64,000 nucleotides of DNA from CAIKMD01 sp963740675 (GTDB lineage: Bacteria; Pseudomonadota; Alphaproteobacteria; ATCC43930; CGMCC-115725), in contig CAVUFS010000004.1 in assembly GCA_963740675.1 (NCBI GenBank), forward strand, positions 434,001 through 498,000. Direction: 5' to 3'. The position numbers and the translations under genes are program-made. Below are positions 39,295 through 49,659 of the stretch, in pieces; positions within the stretch are counted from its first letter, which is position 1, and each line of letters starts with the position of its first letter. The notes beneath the pieces are model-generated. The model saw only the letters and a list, made by a program, of their open reading frames with translations. It made no database searches and was not told the origin of the DNA.

Positions 39295-40977
39295 TTAGTC
39301 TTGATGGGAAGACTCAGGCCGAGAGCCGTCGCGGCGGAAGGGCGTGTTGGGCTTGAGGCCACTTTGTCGCAGTCCGGCCGAACGCTTGCCGTTCTCCATA
39401 TACTCACCGCGCGTCGCGGCGGCGGCCATGTCATCCCATTCCTGATTCCAGTCGCCGAGCGAATAGCCGTACCACGGCGCTTCCGGCTTGAGCGTCGGCA
39501 ATTGCAGCCGCTCCCACATCTTGCGCGCATGCTCCATGTATTCGCGCTTCGGCAAAGCCAGCGGCGCGCTTTTGGCTTTGAGCGTCGCATCGATCAGCAT
39601 CGTGCCATCGAAAGATTGGGCGCCGCCCTTCGGCCCATGACCCCCATCGCGATAATTGAGGATCTGCACGTCTTCCGTTGGCTTGGCACGATAGGCCATC
39701 GACCAGAACACCGCATCCGTATTCTCGGGATCGATATCCTCGTTCACGGCGATGACGTACTTGCCGCAATCGGCGCGCAGCGCGGCGACGCCTTGCAGCG
39801 CGCGCCACACTTCGGAGCGCGGCGTGCCCTGCTGCATTACCAGGAAGATGACACGGCGCAGATTGGTTAGCGGCTCATGCATCACCACGCGGCGCACCGC
39901 GCGGACGCCCAGCGTCTTCGTCACATGCGCGAGGAACATCTGCTCGTAGGCATCGCGCTTGATCGAGGAAGATTCCGACGGCGTCACCTGGCTGATGATC
40001 GACGCGAAAAGCGGCTTCCGGCGATGCGTGATGCAGGTGATCTCGAAGATCATGTTGAAATCTTCGAGCGAGATATGGCCGTGCGATTCGCCGAACGGCG
40101 CTTCGGGCTCCAACTGCGTCGTATCGATAAGCCCCTCGATGATGATCTCGGAATCGGCCGGCACCATCAGATCGACGGTGCGGCATTTGACGATCCGGAT
40201 CGGCGCGCCGGCAAGACCTCCCGCCACCGAAAGCTCGTCCACGTCACGCATTACTTTCTGCGGACCGGTATACGCGACCGCCGGCGGACAGCCGAGCACG
40301 CAGGCACACGGCATCTTCTGACCCAGCGCGCGATACTTTTCCCAATGCGGATAACCGCCAGCGCCGCCATTGCGCGTCGCCATGCGTACCACCAGCCGAT
40401 TGGATGCCTTGAGCCCGGCGCGATAGGTGCCGAGATTCTGGATACCGTTCTCCGGATCTTTGGTGACGAAATTGCCGGCGGTGATGTAAGGCGCGCTGTC
40501 GAAGCCCGGCGTCGAGATCGGCACCGGCAGCGCATCGAGCCCTTTGCCCGTGCCAATCAGATCGTTCCCCTCGATCACCACCTCTTGGCATGGTGCTTTG
40601 CTCACGACGACCGGCGGAATCGGATGATCGAGCGCCTTTTGCCAGATCGCGCCGATCTCTTCTTTCGGCACGTTGAGACCCATGCGGTAGATTTCGCGGC
40701 TGCCGGCGAGCGCGCCGACGATCACCGGCATGTCGTAATGGCGGCCTTTGGAATCGGTGACGTTGGTGAAGAGAAACGCCTTGCGATCATGCTCGGGAAT
40801 GCCGCCGCGATATTGCCAGCGCACCAGCGCATGCATCTCGGTGTCTTTGTTCACCGGCTCGGTGATGCGATAGACGAGCCCGGCTTTCTCGAGCGCCGCC
40901 ACATGCTCTTGCAAATCGGCATAGCCCTTGTTGTCGGAAAAAGCGGAAACGGCGCGCGGCGTATCGTCCATGATCAC
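39295..40977 (-). CDS. UbiD-family decarboxylase (prFMN-dependent)
   Basis: A 560-residue UbiD-type protein. The N-terminal part has DLQEHVAALEKAGLVYRITE. The core has YITAGNFVTKDPENGIQNLG and RLVVRMATRNGGAGGYPHW. The catalytic acidic cluster is in LEPEAPFGESHGHISLEDF. It overlaps the upstream dehydrogenase subunit by 4 bp (ATG/TGA region), so it is translated in the same operon: binding protein, dehydrogenase large subunit, UbiD. It is only distantly similar to the UbiD at 16740. Aromatic acid (de)carboxylation is inferred. Confidence 0.88.
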   Translation of the reverse strand: MIMDDTPRAVSAFSDNKGYADLQEHVAALEKAGLVYRITEPVNKDTEMHALVRWQYRGGIPEHDRKAFLFTNVTDSKGRHYDMPVIVGALAGSREIYRMGLNVPKEEIGAIWQKALDHPIPPVVVSKAPCQEVVIEGNDLIGTGKGLDALPVPISTPGFDSAPYITAGNFVTKDPENGIQNLGTYRAGLKASNRLVVRMATRNGGAGGYPHWEKYRALGQKMPCACVLGCPPAVAYTGPQKVMRDVDELSVAGGLAGAPIRIVKCRTVDLMVPADSEIIIEGLIDTTQLEPEAPFGESHGHISLEDFNMIFEITCITHRRKPLFASIISQVTPSESSSIKRDAYEQMFLAHVTKTLGVRAVRRVVMHEPLTNLRRVIFLVMQQGTPRSEVWRALQGVAALRADCGKYVIAVNEDIDPENTDAVFWSMAYRAKPTEDVQILNYRDGGHGPKGGAQSFDGTMLIDATLKAKSAPLALPKREYMEHARKMWERLQLPTLKPEAPWYGYSLGDWNQEWDDMAAAATRGEYMENGKRSAGLRQSGLKPNTPFRRDGSRPESSHQD

Positions 40978-43435
40978 ATCTTCCTCGAATTATTCGCCTT
41001 GGCCGCTTCGATAGCGGACCACACAGCGAAAGGAGTCGCCGGCATCGTCACATGTTTGATGCCGTAAACCGACAGCGCATCGACGATCGCGCTGACAACC
41101 ACCGATAGAGCCGGCGTCGTGCCACCTTCGCCGCCCGCTTTGATGCCGAGCGGATTCGTCGGCGATAGAACCTCAGCAATCTCGGTATTGAAATGCGGCG
41201 TGTTGTCCGCGCGCGGCATGCCGTAATCCATGAGCGAGCCGGCCAGTGGCTGGCCAGTCTGCGGATCGACGTAGGACAGTTCCCACATCGCCTGGCCGAG
41301 GCCTTGCGCGGCACCGCCATGCGTCTGGCCATGCACGATCAGCGGGTTGATACAGCGCCCGACATCGTCGACCGTAGCATAGCGCGTGAACTGCACTTCG
41401 CCGGTTTCCGGATCGACCTCGACCTCGCAAATGGCGCAGCCATTCGGAAAGACCGGCTCGTGCATCTCGTTGGTATAGGCAACAGCGAGCCCGTCCTTGA
41501 GATCGTCCGGCAAGGCGATCTTATCGATCGCACCGGCCAGATCGGTCATCGACAAAACCTCGTTCCGCGTTCCGATGCGAAACACGCCATCCGCGAAGAC
41601 CACGTCGTCCGCCACGCCACCGAAGACCAGCGCCGCAAGACGCTTGCCGCGCTCGATCAATTTGTCGGTCGTCAATTTGAACACCGTCGCGGCATGCCGC
41701 ATCGAGCGGCCCGAATGCGAGCCGCCGCCGACGGAGACGATGTCCGTGTCGCCATAAACGATGTCGACGCTTTCCACCGGAACGCCGATCTGATCGGCGA
41801 TCACCTGCGAGAAGCTCGTCTCATGCCCCTGCCCACTTGGCTGCGTCCCCACGACGACGCGCGTGCGGCCGTTCTTGTCGACGGTGATCTCGGCGCGCTC
41901 TTTCGGCGAGCCGATGGAGGATTCGACGTAATTGGCAAGACCGAGCCCCAAGAGCTTGCCGCGCTTCGCCGCTTCCTTGCGCGGCGCGCGGAGAAACCGT
42001 CCCAATCGGCGATCTTGCGCGCGAGATCCATGTTGGATTCATAGGTGCCGCTGTCGTATTGCGCACCGACTGCGTTGGTATAGGGCATGTGCGCCGGCGG
42101 TATGAGATTGCGGCGGCGCAGCTCGACGCGATCCATGCCGAGCTTCAGCGCGGCGAGATCGACGAGCCGCTCCAGCGCGAAATTCACCTCGGGCCGGCCC
42201 GAGCTGCGATAAGCCTGCGTGCACATTGTGTTGGTGAAGACGGCACGCGCGCGGAGATGCGCCAAGGGGATGTCGTAAGTACCCGTGATCAGGCCCGAGC
42301 CTTTGCCGAGCGGCGAGAGCGACGTGCAATACGCGCCGACATTGCTGATATTGTCCGCACGCATTGCCAGGAATTTTCCATCGGCGCGCAGCGCCAACGA
42401 GACACGCGAGACCAGATCGCGCCCCTGATAGTCGGTGACGAAAGATTCCGAGCGTGTCGCCGTGAATTTGACCGGCCGCTGTAGCTTGCGCGCCGCCCAG
42501 AGAACCAAGCCGAACTCGATATAAGGCCGGTTGCGCGAGCCGAAATTCCCGCCGACATCCATCGACAGGATGCGCAGCTTCTTCTCCGGGATCGCGATCG
42601 TCGCCGCGAGTTCGGCTTTCTGGCGCACGGCACCGCCGCTGCCCGCCCAGAGCGTGTAGTGGTCGGTCGCGGCGTCATAATCCGCCAGACACGCACGCGG
42701 CTCCATCGCTACCGCCGTCACGCGCGCGATCTTGAATTCGGCCGAGACGACATGATCGGCCGCCGCGAACGCCGCATCCGTCGCCGCTATATCGCCGAAC
42801 TGCGTATCGACGAGCACGTTATCGGGCACTTCGTCCCAAACCGCGGCGCTGTCATCCGCCGCGCGATCGGTTTCGGTAACGAAGGGCAAATCCTCGTAAT
42901 CGATCTCGACCGCTTCGGCGCCATCGAGCGCGGCCGCCATCGTCTCGCCGACAACCATGACCAAAGCTTCGCCGACGAAGCGCGCGCGATCGGGCGGCAA
43001 CAAGCGATGCGGCCCGATGAAGACATTCTTGGTGCCGTCGGGTGCGGTCAGCTTCATGTCGTATTTGGTCGACGGCACGGGCGCATGCGGCAGCGGCTCG
43101 ATCCCGTCATCGAGCGCCTCGCTGCCGGTGAAAACACCGAGCACGCCCGGCATAGCTTCCGCCGCGTCTTTCCGGACCGTGAATTTGGCATGCGGATGCG
43201 TCGAGCGAACGAGCGCGGCATAGGTCTGACCCGGCACGCTGAAATCATCGCTGAACCGGCCTTTGCCGATCAGCAGGCGGCCGTCTTCCTTGCGCCGCAG
43301 CGGTTGCCCGATGGCCGGCTGGTGGTCCGTAGAACCGTGAAAACTTTTAGGCTCGGCGCGCGACAACAGGAGCGCTCCCTGGCTATTCCGCATTGGTGGT
43401 CGCGGGCGGATCGTTTGACCGCCCCGCTCGACCAT
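40974..43435 (-). CDS. Xanthine dehydrogenase/CoxL-family molybdopterin-binding large subunit, interrupted by a frameshift near 41985
   Basis: The first frame (from 43435; an ATG at 43393 is an alternative) runs through the N-terminal a/b hammerhead domain (GQPLRRKEDGRLLIGKGRFSDDF, trimmed) and the first molybdopterin domain (MDVGGNFGSRN, QAYRSSGRPE). It is lost after KIADWDGF. A neighbouring frame continues KRGKLLGLGLANYVE, VVVGTQPSGQGHET and GIKAGGEGGTTPA, which carries the catalytic-Glu region GGEGG. Restoring one base near 41975-41995 gives about 820 residues, a normal length. The FAD and [2Fe-2S] subunits are not nearby. The lesion is in a GC-rich run and may be a sequence error. Confidence 0.82.
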
Positions 43436-43489
43436 CGCGTTGAAAGCCGGTGTTTACACCGATCCAGGGCTCAACGGAAATGCGTGCGG

Positions 43490-44608
43490 CTATTTGGCGG
43501 TTTTGCGCAACCCATCCACGAATTTGGCGTCCGTGACAAGCTGGCCAAAGGCCTCCTCGCGCTGCGGCACCGCGTATTTGTCGCCCTTGATGGGCGCGGC
43601 GTCAGGCGCCGAGGCCGGCGGGACGTCCTGACGGCGACTGTCTTGCTCGATCGCCTTGGCGAGGGCGAGCTGCACGTCTTTCTGCAGAATCCAATTGATG
43701 AAGACGCGCGTGGCATTGGGATGCGGCCGTTGGTTGAGCACGTAGAGGCAGTTGCCGCCGATGCTGATGATGCTGACCTCCGGCTTGTTGCCGAAAGCCT
43801 GGATGTCCGATTGCTTGATCGCGCCGGCCTGTACATAGGGCGTAATCAGCGAGCTCACCGACGGGCCGATACCAAACCACGCCGTTCCGCGCGCCATCGC
43901 CTCAATGACCTGCTGCTGCTGCGCGAACAGCATCGCCTTCTGATCGACGACCAGCTTGCGGAGGTCATCATCGCCAAGCGTCCGCATCAACGTCGCGTAA
44001 GATTGTCCGCTGCCGGGGACGGCCGGGTCCTGCCATGCCGTCTTGCCCGCATAGGCCGGATCGAGCATCACGCGAAGGCCCTGCTGCGCCACCTTGTCGG
44101 GCGAGACATGCGCCGCGTTGTAATAAGGACTCAAGACAAAGGCCGACATCGAGAAGACGTATTTGCGGGGCGTATCGACAAACGCCTCATCCCAGCCGCC
44201 CCAGACTTCAGGCTTGTTGACCTCGGGCAGGATGAGCTCAGGCAATAGCGGATCGATGGCCCCGTCCTTGTAGAGAGCGAAGCCGGCCGCCGCCCCGGCC
44301 GCGGCGAGGTCCCAAAGATATTTGCCGGTTTGCCGCTCCACGCGCACACGGGCGACGAACTGCTCCGACGGGATGATCGAGAAATTCAGCTCGATCTTCG
44401 GATAGGCCTTCGCGAATTCGCGCAGGATGAAATCGCGCCACACCAGATTCGGCTGCGAATTGATGACGACGCTACCCTCCTTCTCGGCGGCAGCGACAAT
44501 GCGATCCCATTCGGCCTTTGCTTGATCCGGAGACTGCGCCGTAACCGGTCCGGCCCATAGCGCGGCCATCAACACGGCCATTGCCGCCCAACCCGATGTC
44601 TTCCTCAT
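43490..44608 (-). CDS. ABC transporter extracellular solute-binding protein (Fe3+ type)
   Basis: A 372-residue protein with a Sec signal (MRKTSGWAAMAVLMAALWAG...VTAQ). It continues with EWDRIVAAAEKEGSVVIN, and RPHPNATRVFINWILQKDVQ near the C-terminus, as in FbpA-like family 1 proteins. It is followed on the same strand by the molybdenum dehydrogenase and UbiD genes. No permease is adjacent. A role in presenting an aromatic substrate to a distant permease is inferred. Confidence 0.85.
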   Translation of the reverse strand: MRKTSGWAAMAVLMAALWAGPVTAQSPDQAKAEWDRIVAAAEKEGSVVINSQPNLVWRDFILREFAKAYPKIELNFSIIPSEQFVARVRVERQTGKYLWDLAAAGAAAGFALYKDGAIDPLLPELILPEVNKPEVWGGWDEAFVDTPRKYVFSMSAFVLSPYYNAAHVSPDKVAQQGLRVMLDPAYAGKTAWQDPAVPGSGQSYATLMRTLGDDDLRKLVVDQKAMLFAQQQQVIEAMARGTAWFGIGPSVSSLITPYVQAGAIKQSDIQAFGNKPEVSIISIGGNCLYVLNQRPHPNATRVFINWILQKDVQLALAKAIEQDSRRQDVPPASAPDAAPIKGDKYAVPQREEAFGQLVTDAKFVDGLRKTAK

Positions 44609-44865
44609 GTTTCCTCCGGGGGTCGACTATTTCGGCTGCGATTTCACGCGGTCCGGAAATTCACGAACACCACATCAGAAAAACGCGGCACAGGTCAACA
44701 CTATGTGGAAGCGGTAAGAATCAGCCGCGTCCGCTCGCCGATCAATGGCCGAGAAGACCCTGCCCACGAGTGCTGCGCGCCATGTTGCGGCAATCTTTCG
44801 CCTGCCATAGTGTTTCGGTCAAATCGAAAGCGCTTCGCTCGCGGAGCAGCGTAAGGGGGAAAGAC

Positions 44866-45978
44866 ATGAAGACGAAAACGCGCATGAATCGCGTCATCAG
44901 TGCCGCCGCAGTCGGTGCGATCATGGCCGTATCGCTGCTTCTGGCCGCCACGCCATCACGCGCCGCGGACGAGAGTTGGGACGCCATCGTCGCCGCGGCA
45001 AAGAACGAAGGCGCGCTCGTCATCAAAGGCGCGCCGGGCAGCATCTATGCCGAGGTTTTCACCGACGGCTTCAAGAAGAAATATCCCGACATCAAAGTGA
45101 ATTACACCGGCCTCAATGGCTTCGAATCGATTCCGCGGATAACGCGCGAGCGCGAAGCCGGCATCTACAATTGGGACATTTACATCGGCGGCACACCGTC
45201 GATCTTGAGCACGCTGAAGCCAGCCGGCGCCTTCGCGCCGCTGCAACCGGCGTTGAAACTGCCCGAGATTCTCGACGACAAGGCCTGGCTCAACGGTTTC
45301 GCGGCGGGCTGGCAGGATCACGAGAAGAAATATGCTTTCGCTTTCGATTTCACCGTCAGCGCGCCGGCTTACGTGAACTGGGATCTCGTCAAGCGCGAAG
45401 ATCTCAAAACCCTTGAGGACCTCATGAAGCCGGAATTCTCGGGCAAGATAGTCTGGGACGATCCGCGCATCGGCGGTCCGGGCATTGCCAGCGGCGCCAG
45501 CATGCTGCTGAACTACGGCGACAGCTTCCTCGCTAAACTGGTCAGCACGCAAAAGATCGCCTACAGCAATAGCGGCCGGCAGGAAGCCGAATGGGTCGTG
45601 CGCGGACAATATCCGATCGGTCTCGGCGTCGGCTCGCAGGACCTCGAGCCGTTCTATCGACAAGGGCTGGGAAAGAATGTCCAGATCTGGAGCGGCAACA
45701 TCCAGGTCGTCCCGGGGGGACCGGGCTTCGGCGCGGTGGCGCTGATGGACAAGGCACCGCATCCGAACGCCGCGATCGTCTATCTCAACTGGCTGCTGTC
45801 GAAAGAGGGCCAGACGGAATACGTCAAATCAGGCCGCAACAGCCGCCGCCTCGACGTGCCGCCCAGCGACCCGTCTACCGCGGCCCAGCCCGGCACGCGT
45901 TACGATGACATCCAGTCCGAGGATTCGATCCCGCTGCGCGACAAGGTGTCGGAGATCTCGAAGAAGAATATTAAATAG
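44866..45978 (+). CDS. ABC transporter extracellular solute-binding protein (Fe3+ type)
   Basis: A 370-residue protein, ATG 44866 after AAGGGGGAAAG. The signal peptide is RVISAAAVGAIMAVSLLLAA...SRAAD. The body begins SWDAIVAAAKNEGALVIKGA, followed by a C-terminal APHPNAAIVYLNWLLSKEGQ. It is divergent from the related binding protein at 44608 and shares its fold but differs in most binding-cleft segments. No permease or ATPase is adjacent, so it is an orphan. Confidence 0.85.
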   Translation: MKTKTRMNRVISAAAVGAIMAVSLLLAATPSRAADESWDAIVAAAKNEGALVIKGAPGSIYAEVFTDGFKKKYPDIKVNYTGLNGFESIPRITREREAGIYNWDIYIGGTPSILSTLKPAGAFAPLQPALKLPEILDDKAWLNGFAAGWQDHEKKYAFAFDFTVSAPAYVNWDLVKREDLKTLEDLMKPEFSGKIVWDDPRIGGPGIASGASMLLNYGDSFLAKLVSTQKIAYSNSGRQEAEWVVRGQYPIGLGVGSQDLEPFYRQGLGKNVQIWSGNIQVVPGGPGFGAVALMDKAPHPNAAIVYLNWLLSKEGQTEYVKSGRNSRRLDVPPSDPSTAAQPGTRYDDIQSEDSIPLRDKVSEISKKNIK

Positions 45979-45983
45979 TAACG

Positions 45984-46130
45984 TTAGAGCGCGGCTCTGT
46001 CGCCGGCGGTGCGGTGGTGCTTGAAACACTTGCCGCGAAAGATGCGATATTCCTCGTTCGCGAGCGCGAGGATTATTGCGACGAGAGCGAGGTAGTTGAT
46101 TGTGGTTACCGAGCGCCTCTCGTCATTCAA
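45984..46130 (-). CDS. Possible 48-residue membrane-associated peptide
   Basis: A TTG-started frame with a hydrophobic segment (TINYLALVAIILALANEEY) and a basic tail (RIFRGKCFKHHRTAGDRAAL). It begins just inside the end of the decayed gene at 46123-46422. There is no good ribosome site, so this is a tentative call based on protein-like composition. Confidence 0.25.
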   Translation of the reverse strand: MNDERRSVTTINYLALVAIILALANEEYRIFRGKCFKHHRTAGDRAAL

Positions 46131-46422
46131 TCTTGTTGCCGTGTTCCTTCTGATCAATGCACAACAGCGTATAGCCGGTCTCCGTCACAGCGCTATCGAT
46201 CGCTTTAGCCGCTTCTTTCACTGAGGGATCAAACCACATCGCAATGAAGGCTTGCTGGGCAGGCGCACCACCTGACCCTTGCGCCTCCATTACCGCGAAG
46301 CCCGGGCCGGTCAACGTGATGCAGTCACCTGAGCCGAACGGCTGTATCGTCTTTAAGCAACTCGATGATGCCGTTTCTCTCACCGCCATTGGCACATTCC
46401 GTCCACGCAGAAACAGCAGCAC
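46123..46422 (-). pseudogene. C-terminally truncated nucleoside-deoxyribosyltransferase-like/nucleotide-binding protein fragment
   Basis: The 99-residue frame ends QAFIAMWFDPSVKEAAKAID and then TETGYTLLCIDQKEHGNKIE before a stop. Full-length relatives have FVAMWFD near the start of a deoxyribosyltransferase-like domain, a GY..l.iD..eH.nKI segment, and then about 100 more residues with the DeI..eI...dlViaDlT signature. Those residues are absent in all three minus-strand frames beyond the stop. The N-terminus is also not well formed. I read this as a decayed remnant. Intact relatives occur in defence-associated and accessory genes. Confidence 0.5.
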
Positions 46423-46622
46423 AATCGCTTTGGTACTTTGGCGTATTGATTTGATTCCCTTAAATTGAAAATTACTGCTGGGCTGAAAATTGCGTGCGAG
46501 TGCAAGTAGGAAGAACCGTCGTTCCTCCCACTCACCGGAAAACGTTTCCGCTCGCGTATATCGGCAATTACCTCGGAAGTAACGAGAGGTTCGGTAATTC
46601 CGATCCTATGTTGATCAACGAT

Positions 46623-47297
46623 TTACGTGGTCAGCTTCTGGGCGCCGCCTTCGCGGCGCGCCCGCCAACCTTGTCTGGCTTTGCTCGCCTGCTGTTCTGC
46701 GGCGGCCAGCTCAAGCGCTATCGGCCGGTGATCCGAGGGACCTCGCTCCAACGCGCGTGCTTCCGCGCATTCCAGTCCGCGAATGAGGCATCTATCTAGT
46801 CGGAATGGAATAAGGTTTTGCGCCACCAATGTCGGCTCGCGCGGACCTACGTCTTTGAAACCGCGGAGAAGTGTCGGACCGACTGCATTGTAATCGCCAA
46901 TCACGGCTGCTGGACCTTCGACCGTGCGAATGATCCGGAGCAACTGCCGACGATTGAGCAACTGCCCATGGGAGAGGTGAACGTTGGCGATGGTGACGTT
47001 GCCCAGGCGGAGAACCTGGGCAAAACGGGGCGGCAAGCGGCCCGGCATTCGCGAAACAGGTAAAGCTAATACCTGCGGTGGAGGAAGCGGGTGTGGGCTC
47101 CAAGCCGCGAGCCCGTGAATGCGGCCCGGCAAAGGCTCCCAATGGAAATGCCCGCCGACGAGATCTGGAAGCAACTCCATCTTCAGGGTTGCCTCCTGCA
47201 TGAGGAGCAGGTCCGGCTTTTCTTGTTCTATGAGCGCAGCGACGTCTCCTACCGCCGCGCCCAGCCGGCGCAATAAATTCCAGCTGATAACTTTCAA
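46623..47297 (-). CDS. Endonuclease/exonuclease/phosphatase (EEP) family protein
   Basis: A 224-residue protein with the EEP core. MKVISWNLLRR supplies the first Asn, LLLMQEA the metal-binding Glu, ANVHLSHGQ the mid strand, AVIGDYNAV the catalytic Asp/Asn, and PSDHRPIALEL the terminal Asp-His. It is shorter than typical DNA repair members and lacks a signal peptide. Nuclease or phosphoesterase substrate unknown. Confidence 0.85.
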   Translation of the reverse strand: MKVISWNLLRRLGAAVGDVAALIEQEKPDLLLMQEATLKMELLPDLVGGHFHWEPLPGRIHGLAAWSPHPLPPPQVLALPVSRMPGRLPPRFAQVLRLGNVTIANVHLSHGQLLNRRQLLRIIRTVEGPAAVIGDYNAVGPTLLRGFKDVGPREPTLVAQNLIPFRLDRCLIRGLECAEARALERGPSDHRPIALELAAAEQQASKARQGWRARREGGAQKLTT

Positions 47298-47545
47298 CGC
47301 GATGTACCTTTCAGATCGACCTACGTGCGCGCCGCACCAACCTGCCTAGCGACGCATGCACTATTTGCAGGAGTACGAGCCTCTGTTCCTCTCACAGTTT
47401 ACCAAATGCGCCCTAATCCAAAATGTTCGAAAACAGTGAGTGTGCCGCGGCCAAAGCTTGTGATCTACTGGTGATCAGACTCCATTGGCGTTTCAACGCC
47501 GAACCCTTGGCCCTATAGACTGCGTCAAGCTGTGCGTCTCGAATT

Positions 47546-48340
47546 GTGAGTAGGCAGATGCAATATGTCAGCCCGTTGCTTCAAACGCTTAGACTTCAGC
47601 GATATATACGGCAGATCAGGCATACGCTGCGCGCATGGGGGTTGCTCGCGTGGGTACCCCAGGTCCCCGAGGGTGACTTTTTTCAATGCGCACTAAACGC
47701 CATTAACATTCTGAAAGAATCCGGTCAGGAGATCGGCGACTATTTGGAGTTCGGCGTGAGCCGGGGAACATCTTACGCGTGCGTTTATCACGCGCTTCGC
47801 CAAACAGGCGTGAACGATGCCCGGCTTATCGGCTTCGATTCATTCGAAGGCTTCCCGAAAGAGGCCGCCCGCCAAGGGTGGGAGCCTGGCGCCGCCGCGT
47901 CAACCGTCAGCGCGACCACGCGCTATTTGAGAAAAAAAGGCGTGCCAACACACGCGATGATTTTCGTCAAGGGATGGTACAAGGATTCGCTGACACCTGA
48001 GACCAAGGCTCGGCTTAGCTTGAGCAAGGCGAGCCTCGTGATGATCGACTGCGATCTTTACACCTCGTCCTGTGATGCCTTGAGCTTTTGCGCACCCTTG
48101 CTTGCAGACAAGGCCGTGATCTTCTTTGATGATTGGGGTTGGCGTGCCGATCTTGGCGAGATCGGCCAAAGGGAAGCGTTCGAAGAGTTCCTGGCGGATT
48201 TCCCGGAATTTTCGGCCGAGCCGTTGCCTTCCTATCTAGCGCAGGCGCGCGTGTTCTTAGTCACTAGAGCAGCAACTCGCCCGCAGGCCAAAACAGCAGC
48301 GGTGTTGTCGGCGGCACTTCTTTGCGCCTCAATATTATGA
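47546..48340 (+). CDS. TylF/MycF-like class I SAM-dependent methyltransferase
   Basis: A 264-residue protein. The nucleotide-binding loop is DYLEFGVSRGTSYACVYHAL, the acidic strand is LIGFDSFEGFP, and the metal-binding part is SLVMIDCDLYTSSCDAL then VIFFDDWGW. This is the macrocin O-methyltransferase family, which methylates sugar or glycan hydroxyls. It precedes the SGNH/MBOAT/FkbH/ACP operon by 243 bp and may modify the same surface polymer. The GTG at 47546 is used here; ATG 47558 is an alternative. The 248 bp upstream hold no other gene. Confidence 0.8.
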   Translation: MSRQMQYVSPLLQTLRLQRYIRQIRHTLRAWGLLAWVPQVPEGDFFQCALNAINILKESGQEIGDYLEFGVSRGTSYACVYHALRQTGVNDARLIGFDSFEGFPKEAARQGWEPGAAASTVSATTRYLRKKGVPTHAMIFVKGWYKDSLTPETKARLSLSKASLVMIDCDLYTSSCDALSFCAPLLADKAVIFFDDWGWRADLGEIGQREAFEEFLADFPEFSAEPLPSYLAQARVFLVTRAATRPQAKTAAVLSAALLCASIL

Positions 48341-48583
48341 AAGCCTCGATCCTCGTCGCGATGACGTGGCCTGTGCGATGACAGGCCCATTTGGCGGCCG
48401 CATCCCAATCTAAACATTCTGTTGTAAGCACAATTTGCCAATGCAACCACCGAATTGTCACAACTGATCGGCCTCGTTATTTGAAGAGAATTGGGCTCCG
48501 GGCGCGTTGCGTGAAGTGGGGGACGCATGTAGCGCGGCCCTCGATGGTATCGAGGACAAGACCGGTTTTCTGTTGGTGATGGA

Positions 48584-49651
48584 ATGACAGTGCGCATCCT
48601 TCGGACCGCACTGGCGCAACTCAATAAGGCGGGTGGTGGCGTCCATTCGCTAACGCGGTCCGCATCTAGTCGGCGCGATTCTTCAAGTCTTTATTTGGCC
48701 ACCCTCGGCGGGATGGCGATCGTCCTTTTGACTGCGTTTTGGCTCGCCCTCGCAGCGTTCAAAGGAATGCGTCTGCTGCCGCCACCGCAGTTCTCGAATA
48801 GTCTCTGCATCGACGAAAAGCTCGCCTATCTGCGCGCGCATCCGATCGAGCAGCCGACGATACTGACGGTAGGCTCGTCTGTCGCCTGGCGAAGCATCGA
48901 TAGCGGGGTGGTTCGCGAAGCGAGCAACGGCCAAAGCAGGCCGCTGAATGGCGCTTTCTGCGGCCTGAAGATGAATCAGACCGAATTCGCCACCGACTAT
49001 CTTCTCGGCCACTATCCGAGCGTCCAGTCGGTTGTGCTTATCGTTTCGCCGATCGACCTGTCGGAATGCTCAACCACGAACGCACGCGTATTCGATCCGA
49101 AGGACGTCGACGGTTTCGTTTTTCGCCGCGATTTCGCATTCACATTCTATTTGAAGTATTTCGATCCTCTGACCTTGGCAAAAAACGTGCTTATCCTCCG
49201 GTCGATGCGCGAGGGTGAGTTTCCGCTCGACGCAATGATCCTCGACCAGTATGGCGATGCTCCGCTCGACACCGATGCTAGCCGCAAGGATCTTGTTTAC
49301 GGTGCTCTTGCCCCTCTCGACCCGGTGTGTCTCTCGTCCCTGAACAAGCTTGCGGCCGATATTAAAGCGCAAGGCCGGCGCCTCATTGTCGTCACCATGC
49401 CGATGAGCCCTGTTTGGAAGGCTTCGTTCGACCCAAGTGGCGCCGTCATACGGGATTTGTCGCGCCATGTTCAGGGCGCGCTTGCCGGTACGGAGGCGAT
49501 CTTCTGGGACGCTAACCGCGACTTCCAGATGAATCCGCGTGACTTCACCGACGCCATCCATATCCGGTGGTCCGCCGCAAAGGTCTTCTCGCGAGCGCTG
49601 GTGCTGGCAACCGGTCTCGGAGCCAACCCGCGCAGCTTATCGAAAGACTAG
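48584..49651 (+). CDS. SGNH/GDSL-like membrane-anchored protein (DltD/AlgX-like) of an O-acylation operon
   Basis: A 355-residue protein with one N-terminal membrane anchor (LYLATLGGMAIVLLTAFWLA). An SGNH-like fold follows: block I Ser in TILTVGSSVAWRSID, then VVLIVSPIDLS, and the block V Asp-x2-His in FTDAIHIRWSAAK. Such partners of MBOAT proteins are thought to complete or reverse acyl transfer at the cell surface. It lies 8 bp upstream of the MBOAT gene. Substrate unknown. The 243-bp gap before it holds only a weak stem (GGCCTGT/ACAGGCC). Confidence 0.72.
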   Translation: MTVRILRTALAQLNKAGGGVHSLTRSASSRRDSSSLYLATLGGMAIVLLTAFWLALAAFKGMRLLPPPQFSNSLCIDEKLAYLRAHPIEQPTILTVGSSVAWRSIDSGVVREASNGQSRPLNGAFCGLKMNQTEFATDYLLGHYPSVQSVVLIVSPIDLSECSTTNARVFDPKDVDGFVFRRDFAFTFYLKYFDPLTLAKNVLILRSMREGEFPLDAMILDQYGDAPLDTDASRKDLVYGALAPLDPVCLSSLNKLAADIKAQGRRLIVVTMPMSPVWKASFDPSGAVIRDLSRHVQGALAGTEAIFWDANRDFQMNPRDFTDAIHIRWSAAKVFSRALVLATGLGANPRSLSKD

Positions 49652-49659
49652 CGGTCGCC

